A stretch of DNA of 64,000 bases from Haematococcus lacustris (taxonomy: Eukaryota; Chlorophyta; Chlorophyceae; Chlamydomonadales; Haematococcaceae), in NCBI GenBank assembly GCA_030144725.1, contig JASKMD010000030.1, positions 5,634,041 through 5,698,040 on the forward strand, given 5' to 3'. Under the pieces are notes generated by a model. The model saw nothing but the letters and a program-made list of their open reading frames with translations, had not been told where the DNA came from and did not search any database. Positions 21,583 to 32,900 of this stretch are shown here, one piece after another. Made by a program: the position numbers and the translations under genes. The number at the start of each line of letters is the position of its first letter. Within the stretch, counting starts at the first letter, position 1.

Positions 21583-24500
21583 TCACTCCAGGTCTTGAGC
21601 GTCAGTCAGCTCTGGCCCTGGCCACTGCAGAGCGTCGTGGTGAGCTGCAGCCAGGACAGCGCCCTGGCCCTGGCCCGGGGCTTCCGCCCACTGGAAAAAG
21701 TCACAGTGGCTGCGCCGCTGCGCTGAGCTGATGACACGCCACCTGCACACAGGATGCCAGCAAAGGGGGAGGTGAAGGCAGGGCGGCATGGCTTGAGGTT
21801 AGGGTTAGGCTTAGGGGTAGGTTTCAGGGCGAGGATTAACGTCTTGCTTGCTTCGGAGTCAAGAGTGGTGTAGATGGGCCTGGAGTTCCAACCACGTCAC
21901 AGCCAGGCCTCCTGCCGACCTACAGCTTGCTGGCCACCCCTGCCTGGCCAGGGCCACTGCCAGCTGTCGAGCTGCTCCTAGCTGTTGAGCTACCCACAAG
22001 TGACACTGTATGGCACAGCGGCAGGTCCTAGGGTTGTCAGGTTGTCTGGCTGCCGGGCCGCAATGCCACGGCTGCCTTGCTCGTCCTGCAAGGGCCCCAT
22101 CCAGCCCCACTACCACCCGCACCTTCACAGCCCCTCCTCCTATCCTAACCTTAACCTTAACCCTAGCCCTAACCCTGATCACAACCCTAACCCCTCACCC
22201 CACCTGCCACAGCTGAAGAAGCTGCGCCCGTTGTTCACGCCCGGCTTCTTGGTCACCCTCAAGGCGGCAGGCACCCCGCAATGGCACTGCCCGCCCCACC
22301 GCGCCTGCAGGGGCCGCACCACCGCAGCTTCTGTCACACAATCCCTCACACACACCTATACAGACAACTGGCTGCTAGCAAAACCTGGAGACGATGAAAA
22401 CCTTCAGACCCGGGGTTCAAACCCTCAATACCTCAAAACCTCGAAACCCAAGCTCTGGTGACGCGTGGCAGTCAAGGGAAGCAGTGCTCATGCAGCAGGA
22501 CAGGCAGCAGGTGGGACCCAAACGAAGCCCCGTCTCACGTTGTTGGCCGCATGATCATGTCATGCTGGTGCTGCTTTTAGAGTTGTAGGTACCAGATGGA
22601 GCTACACAAGACAATAGCCACACAATGCAGACAGGGGAGATGTAGATTGTGTTGTGATATGTGATCCGGTGGCCATGCAGCCTGCCTGCAATAAAGGTCC
22701 TGCTCAAGCCTGCAATAGAGGTCCTGCTCAGGCCATACCCCTGTGTACTGCTGCTACTGCTGCTGCCAATGACAATGACACGTGCTCTTGTAGCACCTCC
22801 GTGTGTTATGCGCCATGCTGCCTAAAGCCTACAGTGCCCACGCCCCTCACCGCGCCCTTGGCTTGTTTGTCGCTTGATACGACGAACGAAGACAGCGATG
22901 ACTGGCGTAGCCGTAACTGCCCGGCGACTGCCGGTGCGTCCCCGAAGGCCCCGCTTTGCCGCATCACGACGCCACGCTCCCGCATCAAGTACAGCGCCAA
23001 GTTTGCGGTGTTGCGGGCGTCGTCCAGCCCACTATGTGCACGGCCTTGCCAGGTCAGGCCTGCGCCGCGACGGGTGCGGCGAATGCGACACATGCGCCGT
23101 GGCTGGGTTGCGTCCAATCCGTTGCTGCCCATATCCACAATGAGGTCGGATCTGGTCAACCTATCACTTGCGGCGCCAGCGGACTGTCGCGACTAGTCGG
23201 TGGCATGTGCCACCGAGTCGGCTCGGCGCCATCGCAACCATGCCCGCTCACCTACTGTCTCAACGCTTGCCTTCAGGTTGCCGGCTGGCTTGAGCTTTGA
23301 AGCGAACACCTTCCGCAAGTCGCACCAGCGGCGCAGGTACGCTGGCGTAAGGATGTTTCGCCATCGGCACTCCATCTCGAGGCAAATCTGGATGGCAGCT
23401 AGTCACACACTAATCACACTCCATATGCATCCCGCCCCACTCTGGGCATTGACAGTGAGAGTGCCAAAGAGAATGAGGCAATGCAAGTGAGGGTGGGAGT
23501 GAGAAGGATGCAGTCCTGGCCTGTCTCACCCACCTGCAAGTCCCATGCTGACCATGTGACAGGCAACAGGGCCGCGGTGCCTACACCGCCTGGGCCCAGC
23601 AAGCCAAGGCCAGCTGGGGGGGGCTCCGTCAACCACTGGGTCAACCGACATAACACCTGACCAGTGAAGGGAGTGGGGTGGGCAGCGGCAAGAGGGGCAG
23701 GGGCAGGCAGGCGGTGTCAGGCAGGGGGTGGCAGGGGCAGGCAGGCGTTGGCAGGGGGGTGGAGTGCTAGATATATGAAGTTGGTGAGGTGCTGGCAGGG
23801 CAGTGGCAACCGCCCGCAGCTCAAACACCCATCACCCGCAGCTGCCCCGTCCCTCACCATGTCCATCCTCGTCCCTCACCATGTCCCTCACCATGTCCAT
23901 CCTCGCCCCAAGCCCCAGTCCCCACCCCTGCCCCATCCCTCGCCTAGATCCCCATCCTCGTCCTCATGCGGCCCCTGCCCACCCCGCCTGACCTGCTCCA
24001 GCTCTGGCGCCTGGTCCACCTGGTGCTGCTGTATGTTGGTAAGCTGGGTGCAGAAGGGGTCCAGCAGGGGGTGGGCAGTGGGGCGCACGAAGCTCTGGAA
24101 CTCCCCCACCTGCAGCCAGCGCCGGGCCAGCAGCCGGGGTTAGCAGCCAGGGTCAGGCCAGCAGCCAGGGCAGCAGCTAGGCTCAGCAGGCCAGGCACAG
24201 ATCAGTGAGAGCTTGGCCCTATGTAGGCCTCATGTGGTCTGAGCAAGCTGAGCTGACTAGGCAAGGGGGAGCCAGGCTGACCCAGATGTTCAGGCAGGCA
24301 GGCAGACCCAGATGTTTGGCAGGGCAGCAGCATGGGTGTTTGGCAGGGCAGCAGCATGGGTGTTTGGCAGGGCAGCAGCATGGGTGGTGGTGGCAGCCAG
24401 CTCAACCTCCCTGACGCTCACCCAAGCGGGTGTGACATCACTGGAGGGTTAACCTGTCGTGGGTATGACCTGGGTATTGTGATCTGAATGCGAATGAGGG

Positions 24501-25922
24501 GGACAAACCTGGTGGGTGTGACATCACCGGGTGTGACATGGGGTAGGTGTGACCTGCTTATCTTGATGTGATCAACTGGGTGTGAGGGAGACAAACCTGA
24601 GTGAGGGAGCAGCAGTCCACCACCACCGCCGCCAGCTCAATGACCTCCATGGGGGCCATGCAGCCGCCCCGCCTGCAGCTGGCCTCCAGGTCCAGCACCA
24701 GCAGGAAGCTGTCTGCACCTGCTGGCCCAGTGGGGCTGCACCTGCTGCTGGCTGCACCCGCTGCCAGCACCCCTCCCCGGGCTCTGCTGCCCTGATCACT
24801 GGTGGCTGCAGTGGCTCCAACCGCAGTGTCTGCTGCACCTGAGGCTGTGGCTGTGGCAGGCGTGTGCACTGTGTAGGTTGTTGCATGGGGAGGAGAGGGG
24901 GTGGTGGGTGTGGCTGCCAGTTGCCAGGGCTGTGGCCCAGCGCAAGGCCCCTCCCCTGACCAGGCGGAGGGGGTGGCCAGGACGTGGGCAGGCTGTCGTG
25001 GCGGCTGCTGCGCTATATCCTCTGACGGGGGGGTGGCTGGGGACCCCCACTGGCTGCAGGGTGGGAGGCAGGTGCGGGGGGGCGTGGGGAGGCTGGGCAG
25101 GGGGCCAGCCGCTGCCCCACCTTTTTCTTGCCTGGCCAGGGCGGGGTAGATCCTCCAGCAGCCCTGCTCTGATGCAGCCATCGCTGCGGCAGGGGGCGTC
25201 CCAGCAGCTGATGATGGCCTTGAAGGCGCTGCAGGGGAGTTACTGGGCTGCTCTGAAAGCTTGGCGAGTGCCCCTGCCCCTGCCCCTGCCCCTGCCCCTG
25301 CCCCTGGCCCTGGCCCTGGTCCTGCCTCTCGCTCATGCCCTGGGCTGCCACCCAGCCCTGAAATAGCCCAGCGCCCAGCAGCCTGCTCAATATCATCGCC
25401 ACTGCTATGCCGCGGAGTGCTAGGACACGTGCAGCAGGTGGCGGGGCTGTGTGCACCTAGACCAGTCCCAAGAGGCAAGCTACAATTGCAGCTGCCTACT
25501 GCGACAACCCCACAGGTACCCTTCAGGTACTCGGGTGGGCCCAGCTCTTGGGATTGCTGCTGCTCTTCGCACAATGCCTGCTGCTGCTGCTGCTGCTGCT
25601 GCTGCTCAATCTCATCCAGCACGGCATGCTCCTGCTGCTCACCCCCAACCAGCATGGCATTCTCCTGCTGCTGCTGGACCCAGCCAAATGGATCGTCCTG
25701 CACCTGCTGGCTGGGCGGGGAGCAGGGCTGCGTATGCCTAGCTGGGTTTACATTTTTAGCCATGTGACCATGTGGGCCTCCCATCCGACTCGCCTGCCCC
25801 ATGCCGCCAGCGGAGCCCTCAGCAGGACCCGCTGCTACTGGTCTCTTACGCTTATTGCCTGTAGAACGGGTGCGGGCGCCCTCCATCAGCAAATTGAAAG
25901 CATTCTTCGACCCTTGGACCAT
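21583..25922 (-). CDS. ERI2: ERI2-like DEDDh 3'-5' exoribonuclease with C-terminal GRF zinc finger
   Basis: Seven exons join in phase: 25922-24597, 24109-23993, 23656-23534, 23387-23256, 23183-22851, 22304-22204, 21742-21583 (about 763 aa). The first about 400 residues are low-complexity (poly-Gln, Gly-Pro repeats). The exonuclease domain follows: L-D-L-E (D411, E413), F-V-R-P, L-D-P-F-C-T-Q-L-T-N-I, V-T-W-S-A-W-D-L (D520), Y-L-R-R-W and G-R-A-H-S-G-L-D-D (H616, D621), so all five DEDDh residues are present. The V-T-W-S motif and the C-terminal C-H-C-G-V-P-A ... F-F-S-C ... H-C-D-F-F-Q-W (zf-GRF, split by an intron) point to ERI2 rather than ERI1. Exonucleases of this group process structured or small RNAs; the precise substrate here is unknown. 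The first ATG is the only start I could place and upstream exons are possible. Confidence 0.85.
21797..22197. repeat. Telomere-like runs in the ERI2-like intron region
   Basis: TTAGGGTTAGGCTTAGG at about 21798 and a longer CCTTAACCCTAGCCCTAACCC stretch at about 22139-22195, both within the last intron of the ERI2-like gene. They face opposite ways. Confidence 0.65.
24293..24386. repeat. 24-25 bp tandem repeat
   Basis: Units containing GGTGTTTGGCAGGGCAGCAGCAT repeat about three to four times in the first intron of the ERI2-like gene. Confidence 0.75.
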
Positions 25923-26606
25923 GTCCTCTGTACTTTCGCTATGCAGACTGGTCGGTGGGCGTGCGCAGTAATCACAGCAATGCGATTGTGTTGAACTACA
26001 CTTGAGTGACCCTTGATTTCAAAAGCAGGCCCCGTCGCGCCAGCTCCAGCATTTTGAACTACACTTAAGTACCCCTCAAAGTTTCGTCTACTGACCGGCT
26101 GTCCAGGTACAGCATTCACGCGCTCTGCAGCTTCGGGACCACAACAAGAATGACCTGGTTGGCAAGGCCTGTTTGTACAGGGTACCCTAAACCGTAATGG
26201 CCACGCCCTAAACCGTAATGGCCACAGGGGGGCAGTTTCCAGGTAGTTGGGGGTACCGGAGGTGTAAGCTGTAGCGCCCTACTCCTGTGTACTACTCCCA
26301 AAGCCCTGACCCTGGACTAGAGTACGCCCTGACCCTGCTGCCTCCCAACCTGCAACTCAGAAGCAGGGCATGCAGCCTGGCCTGCTGAGCTGGGCTGCAC
26401 CGGCTATGCTGGAGCACGTGCCCACCACCCCTGCTCCCTGACACTGGGCATGTGTCCACAGCAGCCGCTCCGTCACTGGGCACCTGAGCAAAGGGTGGCA
26501 CGGCAGAACAAGGCAGGGAAGAGGGAGAGAGGGAGGGAGGCTGCCCAGGCCTTCAGCCCCGAGGCCACTCTTCTCCCTTAATGCACGCCCGACGGAGAGG
26601 GTGTGG

Positions 26607-26678
<72 letters not shown>

Positions 26679-26952
26679 AGTTCCCTGTGTGGGTTTCCCA
26701 GCACATGGTGTGTCTAAGCACACCCGGACGGCCAGTCCCTGCGCCACACTTCACGCCTGGTGGCAGGCCTGGCATGTCCAGCTGCCCAGCTGCCCAGGGC
26801 TGCCCTAGGCCAGGTGTGGCCAGGGACAGGCGAGGTGGCGAGGTGGGAGTCACTGAGCCTGGCTGCATGGGTCCGCCCAGCCATAGCGCCATCACTACAC
26901 CAGGCCTGGTGGCAGCGCCATTGGCAGAAGCAGTGCCAGGCGGCAGTGGTGT
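25923..26952. other. Intergenic region between the ERI2-like and SWI/SNF genes
   Basis: Holds a 70-bp TTTC tetranucleotide run (about 26609-26678) and a short duplication of CCTAAACCGTAATGGCCAC near 26185-26225. It probably includes the SWI/SNF 3' UTR. No gene recognised. Confidence 0.5.
26609..26678. repeat. TTTC microsatellite, about 17 units
   Basis: Pure TTTC repeat. The K-K-E-R translations on the minus strand come from it and are not a gene. Confidence 0.9.
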
Positions 26953-29900
26953 TCAGTAGTGCTGGGGGTCGATGATCTCGTCCTCCTGGAGCACCACACA
27001 GCAGCACCGCACAGCAGCAAGGTTGGGTGAGATGCAAGCAGCTCACCCGCCCATCTGGTTACCTGCCTGCTTGCCCATGCGAATGTCTGCCCCTGCCCGC
27101 CTGCCTTCCCGCCTGCCTGCCTCACCAGCAGCACGATGTTGCGATCCAGGTCCTCCTCCTCCTCCAGCGCATACTCCTCCTGCACACCACCATCAGGCTC
27201 TGCCAGACTAGGCAGGCAGCAGCAGGCAGCAGCAGGCAGCAGCAGGCAGCAGCAGGCAGCAGCAGGCAGCAGCAGGCAGCAGCAGGCAGGGCAGGCAGGG
27301 GCAGGCAGGGGCAGGCAGAGACACCCAGCCCGTGCAAGGGCCAGCGGGGCAGCCTGGCCAGTGGAGCAGCTGGGTCACAGCTGGGTCACAGCTGGGGGTG
27401 AGGTGTGAGGTGTGAGGTGTGAGGGGTGAGGGGTGCAGCGGGCTAGGTGGCGCTGCGGGGCAGTGGTCCCTGTGATGCTGTGCGCCAGGTCAGGGGGCTC
27501 ACCCGCTCCACCATCTCGACCTCCTCGTCATCCACCTCCTCTCCCCCTGCACAGCCGGCCAGCACCGCCACCCTCAGCCTGTCCTGCGGCCCTGACCACC
27601 AGCCTGGATGGACCAAGGCCCTGGGCCAAGGGTTTTACTCTCTGCCGCTGCACTGCCCCCTGTCAGAGTGGCCGCTAGGTGGTGGAAGAGGGGCTCAGGC
27701 AGGGGGTCACTCCCAACTGCTCGAATTGCTTGAACTGCTTTAACTGCTCCCTGCATCTGACCCCCACCCCCCAATCGCTCCTGCACCCAGGGCCCTGCAC
27801 AACCAGCTGAGGGGGCCGTCACGCAGCTGGCCTTGCGCCTCCTGCCACGTGTGAGCAGCAGGGTACCTCACCCCCTCCTCGCCCTGCACCCTGGGCTGTG
27901 GCTGCGCCCTTCACCCGGCTAATACACCCAGCTTCCTGCCAGCTGCCTCACCACCTGTGTTGAAACCCTTGCCCGGCCACCCACATCTTCCACCCCCACC
28001 TTCCACCCACCTTCCACCTCCTCGCCCCCCATCATGGTGGTGGCACCCAGGCTGTACATGCCGCTGGCGGTAGGGCCCTCCTCGCCGCCGTACCCCTCCT
28101 CCTCCACCTCCTCCCCCCCAGCCCCAAAGTAGCTGCCTGACCCCAACCGCCCTCCAGGTACCGACCCCAGACCTGGCACCCCCCCCAGGCCGCCCCCCAG
28201 CGAGCCGTAGCCCTGACCCCCTGGCTGCCCCTGAACCCCCAGCGGCCCCCTGCCCCCCCACCCCCCTGCCCCCACCCCCCCTGCTGCTGTGCCCAGCCGC
28301 ATGCTCGAGGGATACTGGGAGGGGCCTGGGCCGTAACCAGGAGGGGCGCCTTGACTGCGGAAGGAGGCCCCCCCGCCCCCGGAGCTGTGCCCCCCGCCCC
28401 GGCTGCCCCGGCCGCCCCGCCCCCCCCGCCTGCCTCGCCCCCCCCTGCTGGTCCCAGGGGGGGGGAAGCTGTGCTTGAGCTTGGACTTCTGCTTCCTCAC
28501 CGTGCCGTCCTGGATTGCCATGATGCCTGTGGGGGGGGGGGCAGCAGCAGCAGGGGGAAGGGGGTGAGGCAGGCAGGGGGTGGGAGGAGGGGGAGAGGGG
28601 CTGTTATGTGTGAGCACGTTGGGGGGGGAGGGCAGGTGACCTCCTCGTAGGTGGACGTGTGACTGGCAAAGAAGACTACGAAGACAACCCTACTGGGTGG
28701 ACGGGCCGAGCAGAAGAGGGGGAGTGCCACGGCTGCCGCTGGCCAGGGGCGTGATGTAACACCCAGACACCCGCCCCGCCTCAGGCCCCTGCCGTTGCCG
28801 CTGCTGCTGCCCACCCCACCCCACCCCACCCCACCCCACCCCACCCCACCCCACCCCACCCCACCCCACCCCACCCCACCCCACCCCACCCCACCCCACC
28901 CCACCCCACCCCACCCCACCCCACCCCACCCCACCCCACCCCACCCCACCCCACCCCACCCCACCCCACCCCACCCCACCCCACCCCACCCCACCCCACC
29001 CCACCCCACCCCACCCCACCCCACCCCACCCCACCCCACCCCACCCCACCCCACCCCACCCCACCCCACCCCACCCCACCCCACCCCCACCCCACCCCAC
29101 CCCACCCCACCCCACCCCACCCCACCCCACCCCACCCCACCCCACCCCCCACCACACCACCACCCCCACCTGAGGTGGACACCTTCTTGTTGGCCACTAC
29201 CTGGGCCAGCTTGATGTCCTGCCGCGTGTAGCATGCCCAGGGGGGCACCGCCTCCTCGCTGCCGGGGGGCGGGGGCTCCGCGGGCCAATCAAACTCCTCG
29301 TCCAGCGCGTCAAACACGGCCAGCTCCTGACCCAGACCCAGGGGGGGGCGCAAGGTGGGGGGGAGGGGGCGGAGGGAGGGCAGGCACATTGCTGTTGCAG
29401 GGGAGGGGGGTGGAGCAGGGAAGGGGGGAGGGGCATAGGGGGGGGGGGCTCCTAGGGTTCAATCAGAGGGGGGTGCGAGGGGGGGAGGGGGTGGGGGTCC
29501 AGCCCAGTGTCATGGTTGAGGGTTTGGAAAAGAGGGGAAGGGGGCAGGGAGAGGAGGGGAGGAGGAGGGTAGGAGAGGAAGGGGGGTGGGGAAGGAAGCT
29601 GAGGAGCAGGGCTGCGGATGCAGCGGCAGAGAGCAAGGGAGGCGAGGGAGGTGCCCCCTGCCCCTGCCCCTGCCCCTGCCCCTGCCCCTGCCCCTGCCCC
29701 TGCCCCTGCCCCTGCCCCTGTTCACCTGCGGCCCTCTTGCCAGCAGCTTGTTGAGCTCATGCCAGGACAGCACCTCGTTCTGGGCCAGCTTGTTGCGCTC
29801 CTCATCCTGCACCACCACTGGCACCACAGGCTGGTCCACACTGGCCCCACCACTGGCACCACACAGGCTTGTGGGCCCGCAGCGCAGCCAGGAGCAGGTT

Positions 29901-32900
29901 CAGTGGCAGAGCTGCTGCCTGGCTCTCACCGCTGGCCCCAGGCGCAGGGCAGGGCCACGGCGTGCCCCTGGTGTGCCTCACAGCCCCCTGGTTGCCTCAC
30001 AGCCCCCCGCACCCCCCCACCCCCCCCAGACCCCACCTGGCTGTCCCCCGCATGCCCCGCATACCCCGCATGCCCAGCCAGACTCCCCCTCTAGTGGCGT
30101 AGTGCTGCGCTGCGGGCTGTTGCGCTGAGGGCTGGCGGGCAGGTAGGTGCGCTACTCAGCTGTCTTTCGGCGGCAGCAGCCAGCAGCAGCAGAGCCCGGC
30201 CCCCCTCCAGTGGCTGCTACCCCCCCCTGACTCACTTGCAGCATGGCCTCCAGCGTGGCCTTGCGCTCGTCCATGGTGGTGGTCATGTCAAAGCGGCCCG
30301 CGTCGATGACCTCGTTGGCCATGTCTATCTTCTGCTTCTGGATCAGGTTGCGCACCTGCAGGGCAGGAGGGGGGAGGGGGCCAGGGGTAGGGGGGCAGGG
30401 GAGGGGGGAAGAGAGGGAGGGAGAGGTGGGAGAGGAGGGGGCAAAACGAGTGACAGGTGTGAGGATTAACGGACAGGGCAGAGCCCTAAGAGCCCTAAGC
30501 AGCTACTGGCCCCTGCCGCCCCCCCTGCTGCTGCTGCTGCCGCTGCCCCTGCCGCCCCATGCCCTGCTGCCACCCCTGCCGCACCAGTGACTCCACCGAG
30601 TCGTGGTAGCGCGGGTTCTGCCCGCCTGCTGCGCAGCGGCCAGGTGCTGGCGCAGGATCAAGGCGGCCTCAGTGGTGCCCTGCAAGGCCCAGGGGGTCAA
30701 GGGGGGTCAAGGGGGGTCAAGGGGGGTTGGGGTGAGGGCAAAAGGAGGGGCGAGGGGAGGGGTGAGGGGTTACAGTGGGGGAGGGAGGGGGTGAGGAAAG
30801 GGGAGGGGGCTGTAGGGAAGGGGGAGGTGAGGGTAGAGTGAGGGCAGGGTGTGGTGTCCCCTTGTCTCACCGCCTCCCTCGGTACCGGGTCCACCACTGA
30901 TTCCAGGTGGATGACGCGCACCTGCAGCCATACCCCACCACACCACACCCCCACTGCTGCCGCCCAGCCACATGCACTGCCACCTACACAGCAGCTGCCT
31001 NNNNNNNNNNNNNNNNNNNNNNNNNNNNNNNNNNNNNNNNNNNNNNNNNNNNNNNNNNNNNNNNNNNNNNNNNNNNNNNNNNNNNNNNNNNNNNNNNNNN
31101 NNNNNNNNNNNNNNNNNNNNNNNNNNNNNNNNNNNNNNNNNNNNNNNNNNNNNNNNNNNNNNNNNNNNNNNNNNNNNNNNNNNNNNNNNNNNNNNNNNNN
31201 NNNNNNNNNNNNNNNNNNNNNNNNNNNNNNNNNNNNNNNNNNNNNNNNNNNNNNNNNNNNNNNNNNNNNNNNNNNNNNNNNNNNNNNNNNNNNNNNNNNN
31301 NNNNNNNNNNNNNNNNNNNNNNNNNNNNNNNNNNNNNNNNNNNNNNNNNNNNNNNNNNNNNNNNNNNNNNNNNNNNNNNNNNNNNNNNNNNNNNNNNNNN
31401 NNNNNNNNNNNNNNNNNNNNNNNNNNNNNNNNNNNNNNNNNNNNNNNNNNNNNNNNNNNNNNNNNNNNNNNNNNNNNNNNNNNNNNNNNNNNNNNNNNNN
31501 AGCAGGGTAGGGGGGGTGGGGGTGGGGGGCTGGTGCAGGGGTGGGGTGTGGGCAGGACATCGTGATGGCAGCTTGGTGGCAGTTGGGCAGGGCGGGTCAG
31601 GTCGCGTCGGCTGAGGTCAGGTCAGGACTTGAAACCACCCCCCTGCATGTAAGGGGGGGTCACCTGATCAGCTGGGTCTGCTGCTCCTGGTCCAGTATGC
31701 GGGTCAGGTCCCACAGGGGCCCCTGCAGCCATGACCACCCTCACACTCTCACACCTCCCCTCACACTCTCACACCTCCCCTCATACTCTCACACCTCCCC
31801 TCACACTGTCCCTTGCACCCTCACACCCCCACAGCTACCCTCCCTCAGGCCTACTCTCACCCTGCCTCACATCTGCCAGGCATCATCCACACAGCCTCCC
31901 CGCCCCTTACCCTCCCTCAGGCCCCCTCACCGCCACCGCCACCCAAACACATCCTCCCCTGACAGGCAGCCAGCCATATCCCATGCCCACCCTCTACACC
32001 CACCCCTCCATGCCTGACCAGCCACACTGGGCCTGACCAGCCACCCCCTCTGCCATGCCTCCCTGACCCACCCCCCTCCCCCCCTCCCCCCCTGCACCTC
32101 AGGCCTCCCTCCCTCCCTCCCTCCCTGTTCCCCCCACCCACCCCACGCCCTGGGAGTGAGCACAGGGTGGGTCACACTCTGTGGCAGCGCCAGCTCATGG
32201 CACACCCCGCAAGACCGCCCCCGCACCATGAGGCCCGGCACCATCTTCTCACGCTGCGCCAGGGGGGCGGGCAGGCCACCGTGCTCGATCTGCAGCCCGC
32301 AGCCACCACACAACCCGCAGCCGGCACGGGCCGCGCATCACTGCTGAGCTGCTGTTGGTCTGCGCCGCAGCCGGCCAGCTCATGTGCTCTGGGCTGTCAG
32401 CCACACAGCCCAGCACTGCCGGCATGCAGCGCCTGAACAGGCAACCCTCAGACGAGGCTGGGTGCAGGTGCAGCCACCCAGGCCATGGCTGCTGTGTGCC
32501 TGGGGCTGGGTCCCCTGCCAGGCTGCTGCTGCTGCTGGCCCCTGTCAGCGCTCAGCAGCCAGCCTGGAAGGGCTGCTGGTGTGGCTGTGGCTGTGGCTGA
32601 GCATTGTCACCTCCAACTCTCCGCATGGCTGCCTCAACAAGGCAAGCTGCGCACAGGGCTACCATACCAAACCCCGGACATCTTCCACGGAGCCTCCTGA
32701 CCTGCCCTTGGCTAGCGCCCCCCTGACCTGCCTTGTCAGCTGAAAGGGAGGAAGAGGGGGAGAGGGAGCCAACAACTTTGAACACATTCCCCTCCCTCCC
32801 TCCCTCCCTCCCTCCTGCTGCCTGCTGCCACCACTCCCTCCTGCTGCCTGCTGCCCTGCCCTGACCCGGCCCGCCCCGCCTCACCCCCCTGCCCCCCCGC

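Noticed and set aside
23534..23656. Loss of a catalytic Asp in the exonuclease (S-A-W-D instead of S-D-W-D)
   Set aside because: Counting from the His of the last motif shows that the catalytic Asp is the one in W-D, which is present.
26553..26747. Lys-Glu-Arg repeat peptide
   Set aside because: Encoded only by the TTTC microsatellite.
28690..29288. Trp-Gly-Gly-Val repeat proteins
   Set aside because: Pure product of the CCACC pentanucleotide array inside a SWI/SNF intron.
30697..31614. Open frames running through the N region
   Set aside because: They consist mainly of undefined residues from the assembly gap.
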